This document shows positions 7,622 to 16,031 of a stretch of DNA of 39,426 bases, in pieces. Numbering within the stretch: the stretch's first letter is position 1; each line of letters opens with the position of its first letter. The notes under the pieces were generated by a model, which was given only the letters and a program-made list of their open reading frames with translations, was not told the DNA's origin and searched no databases. This DNA is from an uncultured Spirochaetales bacterium (lineage in GTDB: Bacteria; Spirochaetota; Spirochaetia; Sphaerochaetales; Sphaerochaetaceae), in contig CALXXN010000017.1 in NCBI GenBank assembly GCA_944392695.1, forward strand, positions 1 to 39,426, given 5' to 3'. The position numbers were made by a program, and so were the translations under genes.

Positions 7622-9365
7622 TGACCTCACGGAGTTTGAAGATCGCTGACACGGGTATGGTCTGCTGCCGTCCCCCTTCAGCGTCTTCGAGGGTCACCGT
7701 ACTGCTGGCCCCTGATGTCTTCAATGCGAGCACCGAGTAGGGGGAGCTGCCATCAGCACATGTGACTTCGACCAGCCTGCCTGTTCCGCAGAGGCTGCGC
7801 AGGAAGCTGAGCTTGGCATTGAAATCCAGTCCAGAGACAACCCGCCCTGTCCTGACGTGATGGGCAGGGTCTACCTGTGTTGGACTGACGATGTAGCCTG
7901 CTTCCAGCAGCTGCTGGAAGGCGTCTTTCTGCACTCCTGTGAGCTTCTCATCGATCAGGTGGCTGAGCACCTGCCTTGTGCCATCATCGAGGTGCTGCCT
8001 TTCCTCCGGCAGTCTTGCAAGTGGCAACCTGTCTGGATCCATGGCTTCATCCAGTACCAGCAGGTGGTCTTCCTCCGTGACCTTTTCTGCGATGGTGGAC
8101 AGCACCTCATGCCCGAGCCCTGAGAGCAGTCCACGCCAGATGGCCTCGCTCGAACGCTTCATCAGGAAGCCATCATCCCCGATACGGCGCAGTATGTGGT
8201 CCTGCATGCCTGGCAGGGACCGGATCAGCTGGGCCGCCTGTGGGCTTGCCTCCAGATAGAGCCCGTCGTAGACCTTGACGAGCTGTGTCGAATCCCACCA
8301 TGACCTGAGCCTGTCGATGACTCCTTTGGGGGCTCCTGGAAGCGAGGAGAGCAGGTCCTCAAGACTCATGCCCCTGTCGAAGGCCCTGATGACCCTGTCC
8401 TTGGTCAAGCTGGCGCTTGTCATGACATCGACCCTGTGGACCTCCACGGCGTAGGGCAGGAGGCTGCCTGCAGGGAGCCTGTCCCAGGCCACGGAGAGGT
8501 CGGCTTCCACTGCAAGCACTGTCCCATCGCCTTCGATCCTGGTGGAGTCGAAGATGAATGACACCATGTCGAAGCGGGATTCAGCGGCGTTGTCCAAGTC
8601 ATGCCCCAGCACTTTGAAGAGGGTCTTGGCATAGCCATCCTTGAAGTTTGATGCGAGGGCTGCGAGCAAGGCTGCGTCCTGACCGCCTCCAAGCAGGAAG
8701 ACCTTGAGCTGGTCCTCGCTTGCCGAGAGCAGGGTCTGGACCGCCTCCTTGTTCCCTGACAGCCCCTGTTTCCTCAGCTGGTCCATGAAGCGTGTCGCAA
8801 GCGGAAGGGCCCCTCCAGGTGGCAGGAGGGGTAGTTTGGCCTCAAGACCGTCCAGGACCGCCTTGCGCCTCCTTGGGCTTGTGAACGGACCATCGGCCAG
8901 TCCTGCCGCTACAAAGGCCGCGATCGTGGAACGCAGGTCTATGATGAGTCCATGTTCCCTGACCTGGCCGTGGAGGAAGTCCTGTGAAAGTATTGATGAG
9001 TAGTCTATCGTGTCGTTCAGGGTATAGGAGCCTTCCTCGTCGCTGATCAGCAGGCAACGCTTCGTCAGGCTTTCGACAAGCCTCTCCCTCTTGCGCCCTG
9101 GTATCGAGGGGACGAGGGAAGCCAGCAGGCTTGGATTGACACGCTTTACAAAGGCAATGGCACTGAGGATCAGGCAGCCCGCCTCATCCAGGCCACTGAG
9201 CAGGGTCTCCTGGACGTCCTTGTCTGCGAAGAACGCGTACAACCTGGCTGCCAGGTCCTGCCGCCTGTAAGGCATCTCCACAGGACCAAGGTAAAGCCCT
9301 GCGAGTTCCAACAAGAGGCTTTGGCTGATCCTGTCCTCAAGCCAGGTCCTGAAGGTGGTGGCCAT
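7614..9365 (-). CDS. Helicase-associated protein paired with XPB (Helicase_C_3-like)
   Basis: A 583-residue protein without helicase motifs. It begins with winged-helix-like repeats (LLLELAGLYLGP..., AGCLILSAIAFV) and carries a central VLAVEADLSVAWDRLPAGSLLPYAVEV region that resembles the XPB/Ssl2 N-terminal-like domain (Helicase_C_3) found beside XPB genes in actinobacteria and spirochaetes. The C-terminus has a beta-rich WYL-like or Sm-like segment (VEVTCADGSSPYSVLALK). It follows the XPB gene with a TGATG stop-start overlap; GGAGG is 10 bases before the ATG, so a GTG one codon earlier is also possible. The gene order implies a complex with XPB in DNA unwinding or repair. Its 3' end overlaps aroDE by 8 bp. 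Confidence 0.75.
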   Translation of the reverse strand: MATTFRTWLEDRISQSLLLELAGLYLGPVEMPYRRQDLAARLYAFFADKDVQETLLSGLDEAGCLILSAIAFVKRVNPSLLASLVPSIPGRKRERLVESLTKRCLLISDEEGSYTLNDTIDYSSILSQDFLHGQVREHGLIIDLRSTIAAFVAAGLADGPFTSPRRRKAVLDGLEAKLPLLPPGGALPLATRFMDQLRKQGLSGNKEAVQTLLSASEDQLKVFLLGGGQDAALLAALASNFKDGYAKTLFKVLGHDLDNAAESRFDMVSFIFDSTRIEGDGTVLAVEADLSVAWDRLPAGSLLPYAVEVHRVDVMTSASLTKDRVIRAFDRGMSLEDLLSSLPGAPKGVIDRLRSWWDSTQLVKVYDGLYLEASPQAAQLIRSLPGMQDHILRRIGDDGFLMKRSSEAIWRGLLSGLGHEVLSTIAEKVTEEDHLLVLDEAMDPDRLPLARLPEERQHLDDGTRQVLSHLIDEKLTGVQKDAFQQLLEAGYIVSPTQVDPAHHVRTGRVVSGLDFNAKLSFLRSLCGTGRLVEVTCADGSSPYSVLALKTSGASSTVTLEDAEGGRQQTIPVSAIFKLREVIS

Positions 9366-11029
9366 CACTGCCAATCCTCCACGCTGTATTGGTAACCCTG
9401 GGCGGAGAGGAACTTCTGCCTGTTGAGGGAGAAATCCTCCTCCTTGCTGTATTTCGAGACCAAGGTGTAGAAGTTGCTGTCGCGTTCCTTGGGGCGTAGT
9501 ATGCGTCCAAGCCGCTGGGCCTCCTCCTGACGGGATCCGAAACCTCCCGATACCTGGATCAGTACAGAGGCGTCTGGAAGGTCGATCGCGAAGTTTGCGA
9601 CCTTGCTGACGATCAACACCTTCTCATCACCCTTGCGGAAGGCTTCGTAGAGCTCCTCCCTCTTCTTGTTGGCCATCCGGCCTGTGATCAGGGGGAAGCC
9701 GAAGTCCTTTGCCAGTTCCTCCAGCTGTTCGATGTACTGCCCGATGATCAGGATGTGCTCGCCCTCATGTTTCTCGAGCAAGGCGCGCACGACTGCCTTC
9801 TTGGCAGGGTTCATCGCAGCGATCCTGGCCTTCGCCATCCCGCTGGCTGTGGCGTAGTCGAGGCGGAGGGATTCATCCATCTGTATGCGTAGTTCATGGC
9901 ACCAGGCTGTGGCGATCCAACCTTGTTTCTCCAGTTCGCTCCAGGGTATGTCGAAGCGCTTGGGCCCGACGAGGGAGAAGACCTCGTCCTCCCTTCCATC
10001 CTCCCTGACAAGGGTGGCTGTCAGACCCAGGCGGCGCCTGGATTGTATGGCGGAGCTGAAACGGAATACAGGAGCTGGCAGGAGGTGGACCTCGTCGTAG
10101 ATCACCAGACCCCAGTCCTGGCTTGCCAATGCCTTGAAGTGTCCGAATTCAGCTTCCTTGTCAGGTCTCCATGTCAGCATGCTGTAGGTGCACACGGTGA
10201 CAGGGCGGACCTGCTTGGCATCCCCGGCACCATATTCACCGATCAGGTCCTCGTCCAGGCCTGTCTTATCGAGGATCTCCCGGATCCACTGGTGGGCTGA
10301 TGCCACATTGGGCGTCAGGATCAGTGTTGTGACTGCGAGCCTGGCCATGGCCAGGATCCCGACAATGGTCTTGCCGCTTCCACAGGGCATGACGACAGTC
10401 CCATGTCCACCTCCAGGACGCCCTTCCGCCCAGAAGGCCTTGAAAGCCGCTTCCTGATAGGGCCGTACCATGAATGGACGGCCTGAGCGGGTGGTGTTGC
10501 GAAGCTTGATGTCCAGGTGCTGGCCATCCGAGAGCGGTACGAGGTCTTCAACCCCGAGGCCTGCTTTGACGAGGGCTGTCTTCAGCGGTCCCCTGGCCAT
10601 CATGCCTACGATGAAGCCATCCCCATCCGGATGCCCCAGGTAGCCTTTGACCTGGGCTTGTGATTCCAAAAGCCTCCTGTGATAGGCATCCTGGCAGCTC
10701 AGTCGGAAGTGGCCATCATCCAGCGCTTGGAAGCGCACCGCTCCATAGCGTCGGCAGTTGTCCCTGATGAAGTACTCGACAGCAGAGGGGATGGGGAAGC
10801 GGGAGTAGCTGTCCAATGTAGCGCAGATCCCATCCTCATCCATGCCTGTCGAACGTGCGTTCCAGATTGACAACTGGGTGATCCTGAAGGTATGGAGGTG
10901 CTCAGGACTCTTGATCAACTCGGTGAAGGCGTTGATCGAGTCCCTGCATTCATCTGCAAGCGCGTTGTGCACATCCAGCAGCAGCGTCAAGTCACTCTGT
11001 ACGACCAGTGGTCCATCAGGCCTTGCCAT
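9365..11029 (-). CDS. XPB/Ssl2-type superfamily 2 DNA helicase
   Basis: A 554-residue helicase. Motif I is MPCGSGKT near residue 213, motif II is DEVH near 308, and motif III plus the XPB-specific RED element is GLTATLVREDG at about 331-341. The second RecA domain ends with QRLGRILRPK (motif VI). The N-terminal 190 residues hold the XPB damage-recognition-like region. In eukaryotes XPB opens DNA in TFIIH; bacterial homologues are ATP-dependent helicases with a proposed repair role. ATG at 11029 is preferred because GAGG lies 7 bases upstream; ATG at 11035 is the alternative. The start overlaps the end of aroC by 14 bp and the stop overlaps the partner gene. Confidence 0.95.
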   Translation of the reverse strand: MARPDGPLVVQSDLTLLLDVHNALADECRDSINAFTELIKSPEHLHTFRITQLSIWNARSTGMDEDGICATLDSYSRFPIPSAVEYFIRDNCRRYGAVRFQALDDGHFRLSCQDAYHRRLLESQAQVKGYLGHPDGDGFIVGMMARGPLKTALVKAGLGVEDLVPLSDGQHLDIKLRNTTRSGRPFMVRPYQEAAFKAFWAEGRPGGGHGTVVMPCGSGKTIVGILAMARLAVTTLILTPNVASAHQWIREILDKTGLDEDLIGEYGAGDAKQVRPVTVCTYSMLTWRPDKEAEFGHFKALASQDWGLVIYDEVHLLPAPVFRFSSAIQSRRRLGLTATLVREDGREDEVFSLVGPKRFDIPWSELEKQGWIATAWCHELRIQMDESLRLDYATASGMAKARIAAMNPAKKAVVRALLEKHEGEHILIIGQYIEQLEELAKDFGFPLITGRMANKKREELYEAFRKGDEKVLIVSKVANFAIDLPDASVLIQVSGGFGSRQEEAQRLGRILRPKERDSNFYTLVSKYSKEEDFSLNRQKFLSAQGYQYSVEDWQ

Positions 11030-12086
11030 AACCATCCCTCATCAACAAGTGGTCTGCGATCGTCAGTGCGGCCATGGCCTCTACGACAACGACCGCGCGT
11101 GGGACTATGCAGGGATCATGACGGCCCTTGATCACCAGCTCTGTATCTTGTCCTGATGCGTTGACCGTGTGCTGGACCTGACTGATCGAAGGAGTGGGCT
11201 TGAAGGCCACCCTGAGTATGATCTGCTCACCGTTGCTGAGCCCTCCCTGGATCCCGCCTGAGTGGTTGGTGATGAATGAGGGCCTGGCACCATCCATCTC
11301 CATCTGGTCATTGGCCTGGCTGCCAAGCATCCCTGCAAGGGAGAAGCCATCCCCGATTTCGAAACCCTTCACGGCACCTATTGAGAACATGGCCTTGGCG
11401 AGGTCTGCCGAGAGCTTGTCATAGACAGGGTCCCCGAGTCCTGCAGGCACGTTGCCGATGCGGCATTCGACCACACCACCGACACTGTCAAGGGCCATCC
11501 TGGCCTTGTCGATCTCAGCTTCGAACGCAGGTATGAATGTCGGATCCAGGGCTGGCACAGGCCCTGGGGTGCCAGTGTTGAACACAGTGCCAGTGTCCCT
11601 GACACTGCCAATGCAGCGTATGCCGGCATTGACTGTGATCCCCTTCTCCCTGAGGTACATCTTGGCCAAGGCTCCTGCCATGACCCTGACAGCACTCTCG
11701 CGTCCTGAGGAGCGTCCTCCTCCACGATGGTCGACGATGCTGTAGCGTTGATGGTAGGCATAGTCCGCATGGCTTGGCCTGTAGACATCCTTCAAGGCAT
11801 CGTAATCCTTGCTGTGCTGGTCACTGTTGCGGATGATGAATCCTATCGGTGTGCCAGTGCTCCTGCCTTCGAAGACACCGGAGAGTATTTCTGTCTTGTC
11901 CGCCTCCTGGCGCTGGGTCGAGAAGCGTGAGCTGCCTGGCCTGCGGCGTGCCATCTCTGCCAAGATGAGGTCCTGGTCGATCCAGATCCCTGAAGGGTAG
12001 CCATCCAGGACACCTCCGAGGGCCGCGCCATGGGATTCTCCAAAACTTGTCAACTTGAGGACATGTCCTATGCTGTTTCCTGCCAT
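11016..12086 (-). CDS. aroC: Chorismate synthase
   Basis: A 356-residue enzyme that converts 5-enolpyruvylshikimate-3-phosphate to chorismate using reduced FMN, the last common step of aromatic biosynthesis. Signature regions are intact: TSFGESHGAALGG at the N-terminus, the RPSHADYAYHQRY segment followed by RGGGRSSGRESA, and HSGGIQGGLSNG in the C-terminal half. The start ATG has an ideal GGAGG site with a 7-base spacer and overlaps the aroK stop as TGATG, so aroK and aroC are coupled. The 3' end runs 14 bp into the XPB helicase gene. Confidence 0.97.
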   Translation of the reverse strand: MAGNSIGHVLKLTSFGESHGAALGGVLDGYPSGIWIDQDLILAEMARRRPGSSRFSTQRQEADKTEILSGVFEGRSTGTPIGFIIRNSDQHSKDYDALKDVYRPSHADYAYHQRYSIVDHRGGGRSSGRESAVRVMAGALAKMYLREKGITVNAGIRCIGSVRDTGTVFNTGTPGPVPALDPTFIPAFEAEIDKARMALDSVGGVVECRIGNVPAGLGDPVYDKLSADLAKAMFSIGAVKGFEIGDGFSLAGMLGSQANDQMEMDGARPSFITNHSGGIQGGLSNGEQIILRVAFKPTPSISQVQHTVNASGQDTELVIKGRHDPCIVPRAVVVVEAMAALTIADHLLMRDGYGKA

Positions 12087-12601
12087 CAAAGCACCTCCTG
12101 GATCCGCCTCATCACCTCGTCCTCCTGGCTTTCCACCGGCCTGTAAGGTCCAAGGTCTATGATGATGTCCGCATACTCCCTGTATATGCCATCACGCCGC
12201 ACGAAAAGGCGGTGGAAGGAAGCCTCGACATCATCCGCATCCAGGAAGGCTGGTATGCCATGGGTCAGGATGCGCTTTAGAAGCAGGTCTTCATCACGTT
12301 GCAGGTAGACCAGTGTGCCTGAAGAGGCGATCAGGTCCATGAGTGCCTTGTTGTCGGCAGCTCCTCCTCCCAGGGAGAGCACGAAATCATCATGCGAGCT
12401 GATATATGATGAGACAGCGTCCAACTCTGCCTTCATGAAGGCTTCAGGGCCTTCACTTTTGTAGAATTCCCTTACAGACTTGATCCCACGCGCCAACATG
12501 AGCTCATCGCTGTCAGCCCTCTCCACTCCAAGACGGGCTGCGATGATACGAGCCCAGGTGCTCTTGCCACTATGCTTGACCCCTGTGATGAACAGTCTCA
12601 A
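12086..12601 (-). CDS. aroK: Shikimate kinase
   Basis: A 171-residue P-loop kinase that phosphorylates shikimate at O3. The Walker A loop is GVKHSGKST at residues 7-15, the shikimate-binding Asp pair appears as RADSDE near 28-33, and the SLGGGAADN loop is near 75-83. The lid Arg region is RILTHGIPAFL. It is somewhat divergent from classic AroK but its position directly ahead of aroC supports the call. The start codon is TTG, backed by GGAGG with a 6-base spacer at 12607-12611. The preceding gene ends 50 bases upstream. Confidence 0.9.
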   Translation of the reverse strand: MRLFITGVKHSGKSTWARIIAARLGVERADSDELMLARGIKSVREFYKSEGPEAFMKAELDAVSSYISSHDDFVLSLGGGAADNKALMDLIASSGTLVYLQRDEDLLLKRILTHGIPAFLDADDVEASFHRLFVRRDGIYREYADIIIDLGPYRPVESQEDEVMRRIQEVL

Positions 12602-12651
12602 TGGATGCCTCCGTTTTGAAGGGCTATTCTACCATCACAATGGACTTGGCT

Positions 12652-13104
12652 TCAATCGAGTGAGGTGAGGTCGATGTCCTTGAAATCACGGATTTCAGGT
12701 TTGAAGGCTCCGTTGACAGCGCTTTCACGGCGGCGTCTTGAGAAACGGAAGTAGTCGCGCCTCTCGATTTTCTCAAGATAGAGGGCTTCTGCATGATTCT
12801 TCTTCATGTCGCTGCGCAGCCTGTTTCGCCTTATGGAACGCTTGAGGGCGTAATGGAAGGTGATCACCATCATGTACCAGAAGAAGGCGACGACGACTGG
12901 GAAGATCCTGTTGCCGAAGGGCAGGGGGATGAGTGAGGAACCAGGGGTGAAGAGTCCTGCCAGGTTGTCGAGGCACAGCAGCACGGAGACGATAAGCGGT
13001 ATGATCCAGTACAGGCCCTGGCGTGAGAAGAGGAAGCGCAGACAGGAGAGCGCTGATAGCACTGTCAAAAGCAGGGCGGCCAAGGGCGGCAGGTATTCGT
13101 ACAT
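12652..13104 (-). CDS. Small membrane protein of unknown function
   Basis: A 150-residue protein with three predicted hydrophobic segments (about residues 5-28, 32-53 and 64-87) and a strongly basic cytoplasmic tail from residue 88 (ALKRSIRRNRLRSDMKK, then FRFSRRRRES). The first segment could act as a signal anchor. No family is recognised. It is the first gene ahead of aroK-aroC-XPB on the minus strand, with 50 bases between, and is divergent from dgt with a 59-base gap. The ribosome site is poor (AGGATC). Confidence 0.7.
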   Translation of the reverse strand: MYEYLPPLAALLLTVLSALSCLRFLFSRQGLYWIIPLIVSVLLCLDNLAGLFTPGSSLIPLPFGNRIFPVVVAFFWYMMVITFHYALKRSIRRNRLRSDMKKNHAEALYLEKIERRDYFRFSRRRRESAVNGAFKPEIRDFKDIDLTSLD

Positions 13105-13163
13105 GACTTGATCCTAACACACAAGTCTTTCCCTGCACAGCATCAGATGCTAGGATTTGTCTC

Positions 13164-14321
13164 ATGGAAAGACTTGTCAACGAAATGGACCCGTCCCTCC
13201 TCGTCCATCGCGACAGGGCGAGGGCGGAGGATGTCAGGGGGGCCTACTACAGGGACACCACGGCGATCATACATTCGTCGCCCTTCTCAAGGCTCAAGCA
13301 CAAGACCCAGGTCTTCTTCGCCCCGCAGAACGACCATATCTGCACAAGGATGGAGCACGTTCTCCATGTCGCCTCGATCGCATCGACGATCTGCCGTCCA
13401 CTTGGCCTGGATAACGAGCTTGCCTGGGCCATAGGCATGGGGCATGACCTGGGGCACACCCCCTTCGGCCACGTTGGTGAACGTATCATGGCCAGATTGT
13501 ACAAGGAGAAGGGCCTTGGTGGTTTCGAGCATGAGGTCAACTCATTACGTGTGGTCCGCCATCTGGCGAACCATGGTGAGGGCTTGAACCTGACTTATGC
13601 GGTGCAGGACGGCATCGTATCCCACTGCGGTGAACGTTTCGAGAAACGCATCCGCCCTTCATTCACTGTCAAGGAGGACCTTGATTCGATCACGACGATC
13701 CGTGGGCTTGTCCCAGCGAGTTTCGAGGCCGTGGTCGTCCGTTTCTCTGATTCGATCGCCTATCTGGGACGTGATTATGAGGATGCCAAGCGCCTTGGCA
13801 TCCTTGATGGCGCGCCCGCCTTGCCAAAGGCCGTCACTGACAGGATAGGTTCCAAGAACAGCCACATCATCAACACCCTGGTCAACGACCTTGTCGCAAA
13901 CTCCAACCAGGATGATGGAGTAGGCTTCTCCGACGAGGTCTATGAAGCTGTCCTTGAAATGAAGGACTACAATTACAGGAACATCTACCGCAGCGAGCTG
14001 CTGAATGGTTACACGGCCTATTTCACCAGGCTGCTCACATTGATAGTGAACTACCTTGATGACCTCATCGAAGCCTACGGTACTGACAAGAAGGGCTACG
14101 ATGAGGAGAGGAACATGCTGGCGGCGGGCTTCTACGCACATCTCGTCGAGCAGGAAGGTTGTTACAAGGAGCGGGGCGAGGGCCGTGACCGCCTGGTCAT
14201 GGACTATGTGGCTGGCATGAGCGATAACTTCGCCCTCGACTGCTCGAACGAGATCCTTGTGCCGGAGCACCTGAACGACAGGATCGAGCAAAGCCAGCGG
14301 GGCAAGTGGTTCGACGTCTAG
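13164..14321 (+). CDS. dgt: dGTPase / HD-domain deoxynucleoside triphosphate triphosphohydrolase
   Basis: A 385-residue HD hydrolase that removes triphosphate from dGTP or other dNTPs. Metal-binding residues are visible: His65 in TRMEHVLHV, His94-Asp95 in MGHDLGHTPFGH and Asp196 in RFSDSIAYLGRD. The N-terminal RDTTAIIHSSPFSRLKHKTQV segment is the family hallmark. The length fits the shorter bacterial type rather than the 505-residue E. coli enzyme. The start ATG follows AGGATT. It ends 3 bases before the convergent XRE gene. Nearby NrdR and the S24 repressor point to a dNTP-control neighbourhood. Confidence 0.94.
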   Translation: MERLVNEMDPSLLVHRDRARAEDVRGAYYRDTTAIIHSSPFSRLKHKTQVFFAPQNDHICTRMEHVLHVASIASTICRPLGLDNELAWAIGMGHDLGHTPFGHVGERIMARLYKEKGLGGFEHEVNSLRVVRHLANHGEGLNLTYAVQDGIVSHCGERFEKRIRPSFTVKEDLDSITTIRGLVPASFEAVVVRFSDSIAYLGRDYEDAKRLGILDGAPALPKAVTDRIGSKNSHIINTLVNDLVANSNQDDGVGFSDEVYEAVLEMKDYNYRNIYRSELLNGYTAYFTRLLTLIVNYLDDLIEAYGTDKKGYDEERNMLAAGFYAHLVEQEGCYKERGEGRDRLVMDYVAGMSDNFALDCSNEILVPEHLNDRIEQSQRGKWFDV

Positions 14322-14324
14322 GCC

Positions 14325-14555
14325 TCAGACAGCCCAGAGTGATTCACCGCCGATGTCCCTGATGAAGCGCTCGATGGCGACCCTCTGACGGAGCGTCGGC
14401 CTCTTCATGCCGTCCTCGACCTCCTGATAGTCCTCGGGGCGGATTCCCGTCTCCATCGCACAGTAGAACTCAGTCAGCTGTGCCATGCGGCGGGCCTCCC
14501 TCAGCCTGTCGGGGAAGCTCCTTGTCTGGGCCTGCCTCGTCATCTGGTCGATCAT
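14325..14555 (-). CDS. Small XRE-like helix-turn-helix protein
   Basis: A 76-residue protein, most of it one helix-turn-helix unit: SFPDRLREARRMAQLTEFYC, then ETGIRPEDYQEVEDGMKRPT, matching the XRE/Cro pattern where the recognition helix is followed by YxxxExGxxxP. The ATG at 14555 is selected because GAGGAGG precedes it by 6 bases; the open frame continues upstream only through the leader. It is divergent from the S24 repressor gene with shared operator DNA between them, an arrangement like phage cI/cro. Here the small protein would take the Cro-like place, which is inference. Confidence 0.8.
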   Translation of the reverse strand: MIDQMTRQAQTRSFPDRLREARRMAQLTEFYCAMETGIRPEDYQEVEDGMKRPTLRQRVAIERFIRDIGGESLWAV

Positions 14556-14570
14556 CAAGCACCTCCTCAT

Positions 14571-14624
14571 GCGCCCCGGATGGAAAATCGTTAGTGGTGG
14601 GTATGTGTGCCTCATCCGGGACGC
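14571..14624 (-). promoter_or_regulatory. Leader hairpin ahead of the small XRE gene
   Basis: Positions 14571-14582 and 14613-14624 form a 12-bp inverted repeat; the single mismatch becomes a G-U pair in the minus-strand transcript. The loop is 30 bases. The stem ends 3 bases before the GAGGAGG ribosome site of the XRE gene, so it could control translation or stabilise the mRNA. There is no U-run, so it is not a typical terminator. Confidence 0.5.
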
Positions 14625-14645
14625 ATTCTTGTTTTATCTGAGGTG

Positions 14646-14675
14646 ATTATTGTCTCATTTGAGATACATTGTCAA
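14646..14675 (-). promoter_or_regulatory. Promoter of the small XRE gene with embedded palindromic operator
   Basis: On the minus strand TTGACA (14670-14675) and AATAAT (14646-14651) are 18 bases apart. The spacer contains the perfect dyad TCTCATTTGAGA at 14653-14664 (two 5-base arms around TT). The sequence TGTCTCATTT (14651-14660) recurs as TGTCTCGTTT at 14725-14734 inside the divergent promoter, so the same regulator probably binds both. The promoter matches consensus well; the operator role is inferred from position. Confidence 0.6.
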
Positions 14676-14717
14676 GCTTGAAATGAAATATATTGTTCGG
14701 AATAGGATTTGACGTAC

Positions 14718-14746
14718 TTGCATATGTCTCGTTTCTGTAATATATT
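14718..14746 (+). promoter_or_regulatory. Promoter of the S24 repressor gene with a second operator-like site
   Basis: TTGCAT (14718-14723) and TATATT (14741-14746) are 17 bases apart. TGTCTCGTTT at 14725-14734, nine of ten bases identical to the operator half in the divergent promoter, lies within the spacer. This placement fits self-repression by the S24 protein. Confidence 0.5.
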
Positions 14747-14765
14747 TACAATTACTGGAGGACAC

Positions 14766-15473
14766 ATGGATTTCTGGAAAAGGGTCGATGCCGTTGTAAA
14801 GGAAAAGGGGCTTTCATTGAGCAAGCTGTGGAAGGCGGCCAGGATAAGCCCATCGACGGGCAATGGCTGGCGGGTGATGGACCGCTACCCCGATGCCCAG
14901 TCCCTGGCGCGCCTGTCAAAGGCGCTTGATGTCAGCATGGAATGGCTGATGGGCACAGATGAAGCTGACGGCCTTGATGGACGGCCTGAGGCAGGGGAGG
15001 GCGGGGTCTTCCTCAGTGGCCGCCCTGGCCATGTGCGCCAGGTCGTTGATGACGATGACACTGTGAGCGTGCCTGTCTATGCACAGAAGCTGTCAGCAGG
15101 ACGCGGGCAGATGTTCAATGACGAAGAGGACATCACTGGTTATATCAGGGTGCCACGCCGCATGACGAGTGGTGTCGAGCGCCAGCGGCTTGGAGCTGCC
15201 GAGGTCAAGGGTGATTCGATGACTGGTGTGCAGATCTACTCAGGGGATCTCGTCATCTTCGCACTTGGCGCGGTTGATGAAGGTGATGGACTCTATGTCG
15301 TCGCCCTTGGTGACAGCGTGTTGGTCAAACGTGTCAGCTTCAACCCTGTCGAAGCAAGCGTCACGATCGCCAGTGAGAACCCGAAGTACGCACCTATCAC
15401 AGTGGCAAGTGATGATGAGAACGTCAGGATTTGTGGCAAGGTCCTTGGCTGGATGCACAGCAATCCAATGTGA
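14766..15473 (+). CDS. LexA/CI-like repressor with S24 autoprotease domain
   Basis: A 235-residue two-domain regulator. Residues 1-65 form an XRE-type helix-turn-helix (LSLSKLWKAARISPSTGNGW, then LSKALDVSMEWLMG). Residues 100-235 are a peptidase S24 domain: cleavage-type Ala111-Gly112 in KLSAGRG, nucleophile Ser151 in VKGDSMTG and general-base Lys188 in DSVLVKRV. Such proteins dimerise on operators and cut themselves when RecA filaments form. The ATG at 14766 is chosen for its GGAGGA site; upstream in-frame codons lie in the promoter. It is divergent from a small XRE gene and abuts nrdR convergently with no spare base. Whether it is a prophage remnant or a resident SOS-type regulator is open; no phage structural gene is nearby. 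Confidence 0.92.
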   Translation: MDFWKRVDAVVKEKGLSLSKLWKAARISPSTGNGWRVMDRYPDAQSLARLSKALDVSMEWLMGTDEADGLDGRPEAGEGGVFLSGRPGHVRQVVDDDDTVSVPVYAQKLSAGRGQMFNDEEDITGYIRVPRRMTSGVERQRLGAAEVKGDSMTGVQIYSGDLVIFALGAVDEGDGLYVVALGDSVLVKRVSFNPVEASVTIASENPKYAPITVASDDENVRICGKVLGWMHSNPM

Positions 15474-15953
15474 TCAGGCCTCGTCATCCTGACGGACTTT
15501 CTTCGCTATGTTCTCGATTTCATCGATGAACTTGTCCAGGTCGTCGAATTCCCGATAGACGGAGGCGAAGCGCACATAGGCCACCTTGGATACCTTGTAG
15601 AGTTCCTTCAATGCCGCCTCCCCGATCTGGGCGGAGCTTATCGTCCTGTTGTGTCCTGCAATCTGGTCGACATCGTCCTCGATATCATCCATCAGGTGTT
15701 GCAACACAGGTTCGGGGATTTTCAGTTTCTCTGTGCAGGTGCGTATGCCGCGTTCGATCTTCGAGCGGTCGAAGGGCTGGGTTGAGCCATCCTTTTTGAA
15801 GACGATGATCGGCTTCTCCTCTATACGTTCATAACTTGTGAAGCGCAGATGGCAGGACAGGCATTCACGGCGCCTCCTTATGGCGTTGCCATCCTTGTTC
15901 AACCGGCTCTCAATGACCTTGTCATCCAACTCTCCACATCTAGGGCACTTCAT
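15474..15953 (-). CDS. nrdR: NrdR transcriptional repressor of ribonucleotide reductase genes
   Basis: A 159-residue protein with an N-terminal zinc ribbon (CPRCG at residues 3-7 and CLSCHLRF at 31-38) and an ATP-cone from about residue 47 (KPIIVFKKDGSTQPFDRSKI). It senses ATP/dATP and represses nrd operons in the nucleotide-replete state. Length and motifs are standard. The start is fixed by the invariant MKCPRCG, although no strong ribosome site precedes it. Its stop directly abuts the stop of the S24 gene. Confidence 0.96.
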   Translation of the reverse strand: MKCPRCGELDDKVIESRLNKDGNAIRRRRECLSCHLRFTSYERIEEKPIIVFKKDGSTQPFDRSKIERGIRTCTEKLKIPEPVLQHLMDDIEDDVDQIAGHNRTISSAQIGEAALKELYKVSKVAYVRFASVYREFDDLDKFIDEIENIAKKVRQDDEA

Positions 15954-16031
15954 ACCGACAGATTCTACTTCTTTTGCAAGCTTTCTTACAAATGTTATTT
16001 ATGCTGTACAATCTTGATGAAAATAACAAAA

